This document shows positions 1 to 7,104 of a DNA stretch of 42,611 nt, piece by piece (the first letter of the stretch is position 1; every line of letters starts with the position of its first letter). A program made the position numbers and the translations under genes. The notes under the pieces were generated by a model. That model saw only the letters and a list, made by a program, of their open reading frames with translations. It had not been told where the DNA came from and did no database searches. Where the stretch lies: the IMG/VR virus record IMGVR_UViG_3300035698_015694, positions 1-42,611 of that record, one strand, 5' to 3'. The DNA comes from a virus.

Positions 1-248
1 ATTCTGAAATTTTAGAAATTGAATTAATTGATGAAGATGGAGATTTTGAAACCATTAAAGAAATCACTGTTTATACTGAACGCACTTTTGATAAAAACAA
101 CTGGAAAGGTAATTATGCAAGCAATTACTGGGGAGTTGGTAGGTTTGACGGAACTGAATTAGTTTACGACTTTAGTTTTCAAGGAGAGATTCAATATCAA
201 GACATCAAAGCAAGTCAATTAAATAACTGGTATAATTATTCAAGATAA
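1..248 (+). CDS. C-terminal part of an unrecognised protein (cut by window start)
   Basis: An open frame beginning at base 3 runs to a TAA at 246-248, giving the last 81 residues of a protein whose start lies outside the window. It is rich in acidic, aromatic and Asn residues (for example NYASNYWGVGRFDG) and ends NNWYNYSR. No signal peptide, membrane segment or catalytic motif is visible in this part, and I do not recognise the family. The next gene starts one base after its stop, so the two are probably co-transcribed. Its position beside the integrase suggests a phage accessory gene, but that is inference. Confidence 0.6.
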   Translation, partial: SEILEIELIDEDGDFETIKEITVYTERTFDKNNWKGNYASNYWGVGRFDGTELVYDFSFQGEIQYQDIKASQLNNWYNYSR

Positions 249-249
249 C

Positions 250-558
250 ATGAATGTAAACCCAATAAACAAAAACGAGCAATGGAAATTGCTCGTTTTA
301 CTTCTCAAAGAAATTGCTGAAGAAAAAAAAATTTCTCAAAATGAAATTTCTGAACACACTGGAATGCTTCAATCAGCTGTTAGTCGTTTTTTCTCGTTAA
401 AATTTAAGCCAACACTAGATACATTTATCCAGGTAGCAAAAGCAATCAAAGTAAATTTCTTTTTTGAAGATCAAGAAAGTAAAAGTGATCTAAACCTTTG
501 CATGGAAAAAGCAATGGAAGCCCTCGGACGGCGTGCCGATAAATTACCAAAAAACTAA
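250..558 (+). CDS. Small HTH (XRE-type) DNA-binding protein
   Basis: This 102-residue protein has an XRE/Cro-type helix-turn-helix at about residues 15-70. The recognition region is KISQNEISEHTGMLQSAVSR, followed by the usual helix LDTFIQVAKAIKVNFFFED. The C-terminal 30 residues are charged and probably form a short tail. It probably binds DNA as a small regulator or antitoxin-like protein; no toxin partner is visible downstream. The ATG lies one base after the stop of the preceding gene, which indicates one transcription unit. That unit ends at the hairpin at 558-582. Confidence 0.75.
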   Translation: MNVNPINKNEQWKLLVLLLKEIAEEKKISQNEISEHTGMLQSAVSRFFSLKFKPTLDTFIQVAKAIKVNFFFEDQESKSDLNLCMEKAMEALGRRADKLPKN

Positions 559-582
559 AGAGGGCATTTACCCTCTTTTTTT
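558..582. terminator. Bidirectional intrinsic terminator
   Basis: A 7-bp stem (AAGAGGG with CCCTCTT) closes a 6-base loop. It is followed by a T run on the plus strand and preceded by an A run, so it can stop transcription from both sides. It overlaps the stop codon of the rightward HTH gene and lies within the end of the leftward small membrane protein gene, so it separates two convergent units. Confidence 0.75.
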
Positions 583-714
583 GCGTTTACGCCTATCCTC
601 TCTCCAGGTATCATTGCTGTATTTATCACTTGGATGTGAAGTAAAAAAGCGCCACAATATAATCGTAATAAATACAAAACCTCCTATTCCTACAATAATA
701 TCTTTAAAATCCAT
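568..714 (-). CDS. Small single-pass membrane protein
   Basis: A 48-residue leftward frame starts at the ATG complementary to 712-714 and stops at 568-570. Residues 6-22 (IIVGIGGFVFITIILWR) form a clear hydrophobic segment. A strongly basic tail follows, with many Arg and Lys, ending RRKRKKRG, so the tail is expected in the cytoplasm. It begins 9 bases after the integrase stop on the same strand and probably shares the integrase transcript. Its stop lies in the terminator hairpin. The function is unknown. I prefer this reading to the overlapping rightward frame because of its position after the integrase and its coherent membrane-protein composition. Confidence 0.6.
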   Translation of the reverse strand: MDFKDIIVGIGGFVFITIILWRFFTSHPSDKYSNDTWREDRRKRKKRG

Positions 715-723
715 TTTGTAAAT

Positions 724-1938
724 TTAAGCAAATTTATTTTCAAGTGATTTTAATCTTTCAAATTGTCTTTCATTTTCGCCAATTGCATAATGATTTTCGA
801 GCATTTTGGTAGACTTATGATTTGCCATTGCAGCTGCATCTTTCATAGATAATATAGCAACTGTTTCGTCTAAATTAGTGTGTTTTAAACTGTAAAAATC
901 GGCCGTTATTCCTAATTTTTCTTTTACATGTGTTCTCCATCGTCTGCTAATTTGTTCAGTTCTGATTTTATTTTCTCCTGGTTTCAAACCTTTTGAAAAA
1001 ACAAAATCAGATTTATTGCCACCGAAAGTTGCGCGCTGCCAAAGAACAACTGCATTGTTTTTAATAACGCGATCAACCCAAGTGTATTGTTTACCTTTTT
1101 TTATCAAAACTTTATATTTTTGTTGTTGTAAATTGACATCACTGATTTTTACGCTTAAAAGTTCTGTAATACGTCCACCAGAATGAAAGAAAATAATTAA
1201 AAATAACCAAAAATCAGGAAAGTTTTCTCTTAAATGATTATTAACTAATTCCCGTTCTTGTACAGAAAGAGTCTCTCTAATAGATTTTATTTCAGTACGT
1301 TTCCTGATGTCTTTTATAATGTTGTTTTCAACTGCCTCAAATTCTAGCAATTCTCTAAAAATCAACTGTAAATAACATCGGTATTTATTGAATTTATGTC
1401 CAGAAAATTTACCGTCTGTTTTTTCTAAATTATCAATAATAAAACGAATGTGCTTTCTCCTAATATCTTTGATCATAAGTTCATCATATCGCAACTGCTT
1501 TGCTGATTTTTTGAAATGAATCAATATAAGACGAATGTCATTGTTAGTTGTTTCTGCAACATCCAATTTATCATATACATAGTCCAAAGCATCTAAAAAA
1601 TAAGTGTTTGGACCAAGTTCTGAATCTAGTTGAGGTTTCAAAATCGGCTCAATCATAAATTTTTTGGTAATTGGATTAAATCCTTTTTCCTCAAAAAGTT
1701 TAGGTATTTCCTGCAATAGGTATTTTGCTGCAGATTTTCTTTCTTCAACAGTCTTAAATTTGTTCAATTTTTTCCTAAAAGGAAATCCTTTTGGATACTT
1801 ATCCTTAAATAATGGATCGTAAAAAACACATTGAACATACCAATTAGCAGAAAGTGCTTTTTTTCCTGTAATAGTTTGCCAGTTTTCTGGGGATACCCAT
1901 GCATCAGTGCATGAGCAATCAAAAGGTAGTGATTTCAT
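724..1938 (-). CDS. int: Tyrosine-type site-specific integrase
   Basis: At 404 residues it has the usual length of Bacteroidetes phage and transposon integrases. The N-terminal 100 residues are an arm-binding region, residues about 105-210 a SAM-like core-binding domain, and 225-395 the catalytic domain. Catalytic residues visible are R256 (GGRITELL), K352, H374 (MANHKST) and the nucleophile Y384 (ENHYAIGE). The usual HxxR box is Y349-S-L-K352 followed by H353-T, so the first His is replaced by Tyr and the Arg by Lys. That variant occurs in Bacteroidetes recombinases. The protein integrates and excises the phage through the tRNA-derived site at about 2047-2088. The gene reads away from that site, with its start about 110 bases from the core. 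Confidence 0.93.
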   Translation of the reverse strand: MKSLPFDCSCTDAWVSPENWQTITGKKALSANWYVQCVFYDPLFKDKYPKGFPFRKKLNKFKTVEERKSAAKYLLQEIPKLFEEKGFNPITKKFMIEPILKPQLDSELGPNTYFLDALDYVYDKLDVAETTNNDIRLILIHFKKSAKQLRYDELMIKDIRRKHIRFIIDNLEKTDGKFSGHKFNKYRCYLQLIFRELLEFEAVENNIIKDIRKRTEIKSIRETLSVQERELVNNHLRENFPDFWLFLIIFFHSGGRITELLSVKISDVNLQQQKYKVLIKKGKQYTWVDRVIKNNAVVLWQRATFGGNKSDFVFSKGLKPGENKIRTEQISRRWRTHVKEKLGITADFYSLKHTNLDETVAILSMKDAAAMANHKSTKMLENHYAIGENERQFERLKSLENKFA

Positions 1939-2014
1939 TTTGTTTGTAATTACATTGCCGTTTATATTGCCGCTTTATGTAACTACACGTCTCGAAAGTT
2001 TCTTAAAAATAGTC

Positions 2015-2039
2015 CGAACCCCTTTTGGGAGTGGGTTCG
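2015..2039 (-). terminator. Hairpin downstream of the tRNA fragment, probable terminator
   Basis: The inverted repeat CGAACCC / GGGTTCG (7 bp, 11-base loop) sits just beyond the 3' end of the tRNA fragment. Read leftward it is followed by a T-rich stretch (TATTTTTAA). It may have been captured with the tRNA 3' end, so that the host tRNA gene keeps a terminator after integration. Confidence 0.4.
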
Positions 2040-2046
2040 AACTTAG

Positions 2047-2088
2047 TAGCGAGGACGGGAGTTGAACCCGTGACCTCAGGGTTATGAA
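2047..2088 (-). other. 3' half of a tRNA-Met(CAT) gene, att core
   Basis: Read on the minus strand, this matches positions 32 to 73 of a tRNA. It has an anticodon loop TTCATAA with anticodon CAT, the 3' anticodon strand CCCTG, the variable loop AGGTC, and a perfect T-arm ACGGG-TTCAACT-CCCGT. The 3' acceptor strand CCTCGCT and discriminator A follow. The 5' half is absent: upstream bases do not pair with the anticodon or acceptor strands. It is therefore not a functional tRNA gene. Phages that integrate at tRNA genes carry exactly this 3' portion to restore the host gene. Confidence 0.8.
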
Positions 2089-2216
2089 TTCGCAGCCCTA
2101 TAAAACTTTTTTTCGTAATTACAATAAAATGAACACTTTATAATATTTTCATATTAGCAATTTTGGTTAATATTTCAGTTTATATAATCTATTTACATTG
2201 TCGGCAATACCAATGT

Positions 2217-2477
2217 CTAAACACTACTGATTTCAACACTTTCGGGGGTATTAAACACGTTTTTTTCTATGCCGTAAATCCAGTTAGCATTAACTTTAAA
2301 TATTTTGCAAATTTTTCCAATTTGCAAAACAGTAAAATGTGCCGATCCGTTTTTGATTTTACTAATGGTCTGTTCTAGCATTGTAACATTTACGCAAAAG
2401 TCTCTTGTAGATGAGATTTGTTTTTGAAAAATCAAATGCGCAATAAGCCTTATAATTCTCTTATCTGTTTCATGCAT
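2217..2477 (-). CDS. Small HTH regulator in the lysogeny block
   Basis: This 86-residue protein has an XRE-like helix-turn-helix fold covering about residues 10-70. The conserved end of the domain, VLQIGKICKIFKVNANWIYG, is typical of short Bacteroidetes phage HTH proteins. It lies on the same strand as the CI-like repressor and 9 bases downstream of the lipoprotein gene, and so is probably in the lysogenic transcript. A role in maintaining lysogeny or controlling integrase is plausible but unproven. Confidence 0.65.
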   Translation of the reverse strand: MHETDKRIIRLIAHLIFQKQISSTRDFCVNVTMLEQTISKIKNGSAHFTVLQIGKICKIFKVNANWIYGIEKNVFNTPESVEISSV

Positions 2478-2486
2478 AAAATGGCA

Positions 2487-2906
2487 TTATTTAAATTTTA
2501 TAAAATTAAAAACCGAGTCGCTTACGACTGTTTTTTTTGTTAGAACAAAAGCGTTAACAGCGTTTTTAGACCGAAACTCAAAAGCAAATTCAATTTGTCC
2601 TTGTGGAAAAGATTTTTCTTTATGAAAATTAATTTCTTCATGGATCATGCTTATTTGCAAAGATTTATTTATCGAGTCGTTTTTATATCCTAAAAGCACA
2701 TTGTTTAAGTCGCTCAACTTTAAATTATACTCTTGGCGTTCTAAAGTATCGATTTGAAAACTTACAAACTCGTAACTTGAGGGATCATTTAATTTAGTGA
2801 GCAACTCAGCTTGAGATGCTTCTTTCAAATCATCAATTGGGTTTCCATTTTTTGTCGAACAAGCTATAATTGAAACAGCTAGAATTATATAAGTGATTTG
2901 TTTCAT
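2487..2906 (-). CDS. Putative lipoprotein expressed with the repressor
   Basis: At 139 residues, it begins with a short basic and hydrophobic signal (MKQITYIILAVSIIAC), and a lipobox-like SIIAC places the lipidated Cys at residue 16. The remainder is polar, with a possible repeated beta pattern, and I do not recognise a domain. It sits 16 bases downstream of the CI-like repressor on the same strand, so it is likely made in lysogens and exported to the cell envelope. That makes it a candidate lysogenic conversion or superinfection exclusion protein. This role is inferred only from signal and location. Confidence 0.6.
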   Translation of the reverse strand: MKQITYIILAVSIIACSTKNGNPIDDLKEASQAELLTKLNDPSSYEFVSFQIDTLERQEYNLKLSDLNNVLLGYKNDSINKSLQISMIHEEINFHKEKSFPQGQIEFAFEFRSKNAVNAFVLTKKTVVSDSVFNFIKFK

Positions 2907-2922
2907 GATGTAAAAGTTTATA

Positions 2923-3573
2923 TTAAAATAAATGACTTGAGGCTTGTACTCTAAAAATAAAGAGGATGCTTTTTATCATTATCTGTTGTGGCGGAAATTC
3001 ATCTTTTTTTGAATCAGTTGGCTTGCTAATTAAGGAGTAGTGTTCGTTGTCCTCTCCTTTTGTAATGATTTTAATCATCCGTAAATTATCATTAGTAACA
3101 ATTGCATAAACTTCTCCAAATGGAAAAAACTCTTTCCAATTTAGTAATCTAACCAGTCCGACAGCATCGCCATGACATATTACCTTGGCCATACTTTGTC
3201 CTGAATTTCGAACAACAAAATCACACCCAGAAAAAAAAGGATGACTTATGTATGAATTTGGCGCCACAGATTGGTTGTTTTCAACCTCTAAAAAACTTGA
3301 TGTAAAGTCAACATCATAATAAGGAACTCCTTTTGATTCTTTGATATACTTCTCTTTTGCATCTTTAAAATAATTAACAGACGGTAAGGATTGATTTTTA
3401 TCATTTCGTGCATTATTTAATACCAACTCCAATATTGGGTATTTTGACGCTGGTATATTTTCCCCGCGTTCCCAGTTTATAATTGTATTTCCTGAAACTC
3501 CAACTAAAGTGGCAAATTCTTTTTGAGTTAAACCTAAGCCTTTTCGCTTACTTCGTATTTCTTTTGAGTCCAT
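2923..3573 (-). CDS. CI-like repressor, HTH plus S24 (LexA-type) domain
   Basis: The 216-residue protein has an N-terminal HTH at residues 4-55 (GLTQKEFATLVGVSGNTIINW) and a C-terminal S24 peptidase-like domain at about 100-215. The catalytic Ser is S127 in NSGQSM and the Lys is K168 in RMIKII, both present, so RecA-stimulated self-cleavage is plausible. The VPYYDVDF segment before the S24 domain is common in Bacteroidetes repressors of this type. It is transcribed away from the rightward early promoter, and its start is 55 bases from that promoter's -33 box. It is the best candidate to bind the TACACAATATTGTGTA-type palindromes. Confidence 0.88.
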   Translation of the reverse strand: MDSKEIRSKRKGLGLTQKEFATLVGVSGNTIINWERGENIPASKYPILELVLNNARNDKNQSLPSVNYFKDAKEKYIKESKGVPYYDVDFTSSFLEVENNQSVAPNSYISHPFFSGCDFVVRNSGQSMAKVICHGDAVGLVRLLNWKEFFPFGEVYAIVTNDNLRMIKIITKGEDNEHYSLISKPTDSKKDEFPPQQIMIKSILFIFRVQASSHLF

Positions 3574-3604
3574 TATTCATAATCATTTTAAATTACATAA
3601 AAAA

Positions 3605-3620
3605 TATAAAATATTGTGTA
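3605..3620. promoter_or_regulatory. Second, weaker repressor operator copy
   Basis: TATAAAATATTGTGTA matches the right half and centre of the palindrome at 3634-3649 exactly but has a degenerate left half. It lies 29 bp from that site, between it and the repressor start. This is the arrangement expected for paired operators between divergent lysogenic and lytic promoters. Confidence 0.5.
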
Positions 3621-3627
3621 ATGTTAT

Positions 3628-3658
3628 TTGTAATACACAATATTGTGTTTTATATTTG
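3628..3658 (+). promoter_or_regulatory. Early rightward promoter (PR-like) with operator in the spacer
   Basis: TTG at 3628-3630 and TATATTTG at 3651-3658 are separated by 20 bases, a full match to the Bacteroidetes promoter consensus. The palindrome at 3634-3649 (TACACAATATTGTGTT, 14 central bases perfectly symmetric) fills the spacer, so a bound repressor would block it. It points toward the early genes that start at 3904 and diverges from the repressor gene. Confidence 0.78.
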
Positions 3659-3721
3659 CTCCATACAAAATGCAGTACACAAATTTAAAGTAATATTAAT
3701 TACAAAAAATTCATAACTGTC

Positions 3722-3742
3722 AATTTAGATTAAATCTAAATT
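3722..3742. repeat. Perfect 10-bp inverted repeat in the early leader
   Basis: AATTTAGATT and AATCTAAATT flank a single central A, making a 21-bp perfect palindrome. The 245-base leader from the early promoter to 3903 holds no convincing gene. It also contains GGACATGTCC (3783-3792) and a TCGAG/CTCGA hairpin near 3812-3828. The element could be a regulator site or an RNA structure controlling early mRNA. Confidence 0.5.
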
Positions 3743-3903
3743 ATATAGTTCATTGAAATTTCGGTTTGAAGGCAAGCAAAGGGGACATGTCCTGCGAGAA
3801 AAAAAAGCCGTCGAGTGGAATCCTCGAAAATATATACTGACTAAATTAATTGAGGTCGTTCCGGTTCGCTGCTGGCGTATATGTCTAATTTAAAATTCAC
3901 AAC

Positions 3904-4125
3904 ATGGCACTACAAATCAAAGATGAGATATACCATCTCATCAGAAACGATGTAAAGCTTCGGATGAAAATGGCCAATCATTTAGAGATAGCCGAGTCAA
4001 CGATTTATTTGCACGCGACAAGAAAAGCACCAAAATTAAATGATTACAATTTGATTAAAATATTAATGGAACACACCGGCAAGTCCGAAGATGATATTTT
4101 TAAAATTGACGTCATTAAAAATTAG
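3904..4125 (+). CDS. Cro-position small HTH protein
   Basis: This 73-residue protein is the first gene of the rightward early transcript. It has a helix-turn-helix-like core, with RMKMANHLEIAESTIYLHAT as the predicted turn and recognition helix, followed by a helix (NDYNLIKILMEHTGKSEDDIF). The first-gene position opposite an S24 repressor is that of a Cro-like protein. It may bind the same palindromes as the repressor, but this is inferred from position and size. Confidence 0.65.
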   Translation: MALQIKDEIYHLIRNDVKLRMKMANHLEIAESTIYLHATRKAPKLNDYNLIKILMEHTGKSEDDIFKIDVIKN

Positions 4126-4127
4126 CG

Positions 4128-4235
4128 ATGAATATTTATGAAATAATAATTGTCGCATGTGTGCTTTTTATTTTAATAATTGGAATAATCAATTTTGTGT
4201 ATTGGATTTACAATAAAATAAATCAATTTCGATGA
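4128..4235 (+). CDS. 35-residue membrane protein
   Basis: A short frame starts three bases after the previous gene and ends in an ATGA overlap with the next one, which strongly suggests translational coupling. It encodes one long hydrophobic segment from residue 4 to 26 (EIIIVACVLFILIIGIINFV) and a short polar and basic tail ending INQFR. No function is known. Two similarly tiny membrane proteins are coupled to other early genes (4745-4843 and 8916-9026). Confidence 0.6.
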   Translation: MNIYEIIIVACVLFILIIGIINFVYWIYNKINQFR

Positions 4236-4453
4236 ATAAGAAGATACTAATTCAATTTTATAAAACGCAACTCCAAACCTCTCAAGAATTAAAAGCAGTT
4301 GCAATGCAAAATCACAGTTTAGCTGCACGTCTCGAAAGTGAAGCAAGTTCTGCCCTTAAGATGTTGGGAGCATCGCTAGGGCAGACCCGAAAGGGTAAAA
4401 ACGAATTGAGTGATGAGGTAAAAATTTCCTTACTAGGAAATTTAACGAAATAA
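4232..4453 (+). CDS. Small early protein, unknown function
   Basis: A 73-residue, mainly helical and charged protein (MNKKILIQFYKTQLQTSQEL at its start). Its start overlaps the stop of the preceding membrane protein by ATGA. It is followed by a hairpin at 4455-4480. I recognise no family, and it has no membrane segment or Cys motif. Confidence 0.55.
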   Translation: MNKKILIQFYKTQLQTSQELKAVAMQNHSLAARLESEASSALKMLGASLGQTRKGKNELSDEVKISLLGNLTK

Positions 4454-4454
4454 A

Positions 4455-4480
4455 AAAACCGATGCACTAACACCGGTTTT
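4455..4480 (+). terminator. Terminator-like hairpin after the first early genes
   Basis: AAAACCG at 4455-4461 pairs with CGGTTTT at 4474-4480 around a 12-base loop. The trailing T run is only four bases and falls in the stem, so termination is likely partial. It could be an antitermination-controlled attenuator between the immediate-early and delayed-early genes. Confidence 0.4.
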
Positions 4481-4526
4481 AAAAAATCAAATTCTAACAG
4501 CCGAGCAAGGCAAAAAAATTTTAATT

Positions 4527-4748
4527 ATGGCAAAGATACACATTTTGCAAAGACTTGTTAATACCAAAATTAACAGCGATAAGTCGAAAGAAATTTTAGG
4601 GACTATTATAAGAAAAGAGTTTGACCAAACTAAAGACGAAGATCGAGCTTTCGAACTTCTTTTTTTGGCTCTTAAATGGAATCTTCCTCAATTCAATGAA
4701 ATGATTGATGATTACGAATTACATGACTTTAAATGGTTTGTACCATGA
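4527..4748 (+). CDS. Small early protein, unknown function
   Basis: A 73-residue protein, mostly helical, with a repeated hydrophobic/acidic pattern and a C-terminal HDFKWFVP. The start is an ATG preceded by an A/T-rich leader. Its stop overlaps the ATG of the following 32-residue membrane protein (ATGA), so the pair is probably translationally coupled. No domain is recognised. Confidence 0.55.
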   Translation: MAKIHILQRLVNTKINSDKSKEILGTIIRKEFDQTKDEDRAFELLFLALKWNLPQFNEMIDDYELHDFKWFVP

Positions 4749-4843
4749 AGGCAATACTCACAATGCTAATAATCGCAGTAGTATTCGGAATATTATTAAC
4801 GCTTGCTTTCCTGTGGTGGGCGGTAAAACAAAACAAAAAATAA
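4745..4843 (+). CDS. 32-residue membrane protein
   Basis: The short frame starts inside the last codons of the upstream gene. Residues 4-26 are almost wholly hydrophobic (ILTMLIIAVVFGILLTLAFL), followed by WWAVKQNKK, a basic end expected in the cytoplasm. It is the second of three tiny early membrane proteins coupled to neighbours through overlapping start and stop codons. Its role is unknown. Inner-membrane phage exclusion or a regulatory peptide are possibilities without direct support. Confidence 0.55.
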   Translation: MKAILTMLIIAVVFGILLTLAFLWWAVKQNKK

Positions 4844-4863
4844 ATTCTAAAAATAGAGCAAAA

Positions 4864-6876
4864 ATGAAAAATATTGAAATTAAAAAAATTGGGTTAATCA
4901 ACTTTAAAGGTGTTAGAAATCTTGAAATTGACTTTGATAAAAGCACCAATATTTTTGGCGATAACGCAACTGGCAAAACAACAGTTTTCGACGCCTTTAC
5001 TTGGTTAATGTTCGGAAAGGATTCTACCGACAGAAAGGATTTTGAGATTAAAACATTAGACAAAAACAATGTTGTAATTCCAAAAATTGAGCACGAAGTT
5101 TCGGCCATTATTATTGCAGATAACGAGCAAATTTCCATCAGAAGAATTTTAAAAGAAAATTGGGTTAAAAAAAGAGGATCATTAGAAAGTGAATTCGCTG
5201 GAAATGTAACCGAGTACTATTGGAACGAAGTACCTATGCAGCAAAAATCATTTCAAGAAAAAGTTAGTCAAATATTGGATGAATCAGTTTTTAAAATGAT
5301 TACCAATCCACTTGCTTTTAACGCAATGAAATGGCAAGATAGAAGGTTGGCGCTTATCAAAATTGCTGGCGAAGTTTCGGACCAAGAATTAGCATCTGGA
5401 AACTCCGAGTACGAAAAACTAATTGCACAATTGGTAAATGGCAAAACGCTTGAAGACTATCGAAAACAAATTTATGCTTCAATAAAAAAAGCCAAAGAAG
5501 ATTTGAAATCTATACCAACTCGTGTTGATGAAATTTCTAAATCAATGCCTGAAACTCTTGACTTCTTGAAATTAGCAGTTGAAGTAGAAAGCAAAGAAAA
5601 TCAGATATTTAAACTAGACGCTCAAATTGCCGACAAATCAAAAGCATTCGACACTGTATTAGAAGTTAATCAGGGTAAGAAAATTAAAGCTTCAAATTTA
5701 AAATCTGAAATTCAAGAAATTGAAAGCAAAGCGAAGATTAAAGCAAAAGCGGATGCAACTCCAGATAATTCCAATTTAGATGCTTTACGCTCTAAATTGA
5801 ATGCAACTACTTCTGATTTAGGTACCGCAGAAAATGCAATCAAAACTTTAGAATCAAAAATTTCTACCTTGGAAAACGAGATTGTAAGCATTGATAAAAA
5901 AGTGATTGCAAAGCGTGAACAATGGGCGGTTGAAAACGCAAAAGAATTGACCTTTGATGATAATGATTTTCATTGTCCAACTTGCAAGCGTGAATTTGAA
6001 ATAGGAGACGTTGAAGGCAAAAAAACTGAAATGATTCAAGACTTTAAAAATCGCAAATCAACCAATCTTTCAGAAATTCAAAGTCAAGGCAGAAATATTT
6101 CAGAAGAAAAAACAAGTACTCAAGCTGAAATTGACGCTTTGAAAGTTAGGATTGAAAACGGTAAAAATCAAATTGCAATTCTTAAAAACACTTCTGCAAA
6201 TCAAAAAGAATCATTAAATGTAGAATTATCAAATTCAAATCTAAACGAGCCAAAAGACGAAGTTTTGATTTACGAATGTATTTTATCTCTTGACCAAATT
6301 TACAAGTCAAAAAAACTAGAACTGATTGCTGTTACAGCTACCATTGAGGAAATTCCAAAAGTAGACGTTTCAGATTTGAACACTAAAAAGCAAACTTTGA
6401 AAGCAGAAATTGATTCAATTAAAAATCAGTTGCAAACTGAAAATCAAATTATTTCTGTCAAAACGAGGATTAAGGCTTTAGAAAATGAAGAAAGTACTTT
6501 GGCTCAACAAATCGCCAACGTAGAGAAAGAGCAGTTTGTAATCGAGAACTTCAACAAACTTAAAATCGACACTTTGGAATCTCGAATCAATGAAAAATTC
6601 AAATTTGTAAAGTTTAGGATGTTTGAATTGCAAATTAACGGTGGTGAGATTGAGTGTTGCGATGCTCTGATTGATGGCGTTCCTTTTTCCGATGCCAACA
6701 CCGCATCTAAAATTAATGCTGGATTAGACATCATTAATACGCTTTGCGAATTCTATCAAGTTACCGCACCCATCTTTATCGACAACCGAGAGAGCATTGT
6801 AAATGTAATTGACATTCAATCGCAGATAATAAACCTGATTGTTTCGGAAGGAGATAAGAAATTAAGAGTTGCGTAG
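4864..6876 (+). CDS. SbcC/Rad50-like AAA ATPase with zinc hook
   Basis: I place the start at the ATG at 4864, giving 670 residues, because the protein then begins directly with the ABC/SMC N-terminal strand. An upstream in-frame start would cross the 4745-4843 gene. Walker A is GDNATGKTT at residues 32-40. Long coiled-coil arms flank a zinc hook HCPTCKRE with C371 and C374. The C-terminal lobe has PIFIDNRES near 635-646, where Walker B and the D-loop fall. SbcC-like proteins organise DNA ends with a nuclease. No SbcD-type phosphoesterase is present, but a metallo-beta-lactamase-fold protein, RecT and a DnaQ-like exonuclease lie downstream, so a recombination role is likely. Confidence 0.85.
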   Translation: MKNIEIKKIGLINFKGVRNLEIDFDKSTNIFGDNATGKTTVFDAFTWLMFGKDSTDRKDFEIKTLDKNNVVIPKIEHEVSAIIIADNEQISIRRILKENWVKKRGSLESEFAGNVTEYYWNEVPMQQKSFQEKVSQILDESVFKMITNPLAFNAMKWQDRRLALIKIAGEVSDQELASGNSEYEKLIAQLVNGKTLEDYRKQIYASIKKAKEDLKSIPTRVDEISKSMPETLDFLKLAVEVESKENQIFKLDAQIADKSKAFDTVLEVNQGKKIKASNLKSEIQEIESKAKIKAKADATPDNSNLDALRSKLNATTSDLGTAENAIKTLESKISTLENEIVSIDKKVIAKREQWAVENAKELTFDDNDFHCPTCKREFEIGDVEGKKTEMIQDFKNRKSTNLSEIQSQGRNISEEKTSTQAEIDALKVRIENGKNQIAILKNTSANQKESLNVELSNSNLNEPKDEVLIYECILSLDQIYKSKKLELIAVTATIEEIPKVDVSDLNTKKQTLKAEIDSIKNQLQTENQIISVKTRIKALENEESTLAQQIANVEKEQFVIENFNKLKIDTLESRINEKFKFVKFRMFELQINGGEIECCDALIDGVPFSDANTASKINAGLDIINTLCEFYQVTAPIFIDNRESIVNVIDIQSQIINLIVSEGDKKLRVA

Positions 6877-7100
6877 TGAATATCTACAAAGTTAAAAAAA
6901 ATCCTGATGGTTGGGTAGTGGAAAACTGCCCAATCATTCCTGGAGTAAAGATTGGATCATTTGATTGCACTGCAAACTGCAAAAACAATCATACTAGTAA
7001 AAATGAAATTTGGAAACATGGATTTGATATTCCGGAAATCATTTGTTCTAAAAGCGAATTATTACCGAAAGAAAATCAACAATTAAAAATTAAAATTTAA
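6876..7100 (+). CDS. Small cysteine-containing early protein
   Basis: A 74-residue frame opens with GTG at 6876, overlapping the last base of the ATPase stop codon. It begins MNIYKVKKNPDGWVVENC and contains the cluster FDCTANCKNN, so three Cys lie within about 20 residues, plus His residues and a fourth Cys near the end. This could bind a metal. The GTG start is chosen because no later ATG keeps the conserved-looking N-terminus. The function is unknown. Confidence 0.55.
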   Translation: MNIYKVKKNPDGWVVENCPIIPGVKIGSFDCTANCKNNHTSKNEIWKHGFDIPEIICSKSELLPKENQQLKIKI

Positions 7101-7104
7101 AGTC

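Larger units (their letters stand above)
1946..2123. other. attP: Putative phage attachment site (attP) with arm-type repeats
   Basis: The stretch between the integrase start and the lysogeny genes carries no gene. It holds a core identical in design to the 3' half of a tRNA (2047-2088). On the integrase side there are tandem imperfect repeats, ATTGCCG-TTTAT at 1954-1965 and ATTGCCGCTTTAT at 1966-1978. The 9-mer GTAATTACA lies on both sides of the core, at 1946-1954 and 2115-2123. A core flanked by repeated motifs on both sides is the layout expected of attP, with the repeats acting as integrase arm sites. The arm assignment is inference. Confidence 0.6.

Noticed and set aside
533-721. Rightward 62-codon frame after the HTH gene
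   Set aside because: It overlaps a coherent leftward membrane protein that follows the integrase, and it crosses a terminator hairpin.
3774-3845. Short frame in the early leader (about 17-24 residues ending ENIY)
   Set aside because: It is very short, has no conserved-looking composition and lies in a palindrome-rich untranslated leader.
1986-4339. 14-mer CACGTCTCGAAAGT present at 1986-1999 and 4326-4339
   Set aside because: The second copy is inside a coding gene, and only two copies exist; chance or a weak arm site cannot be told apart.
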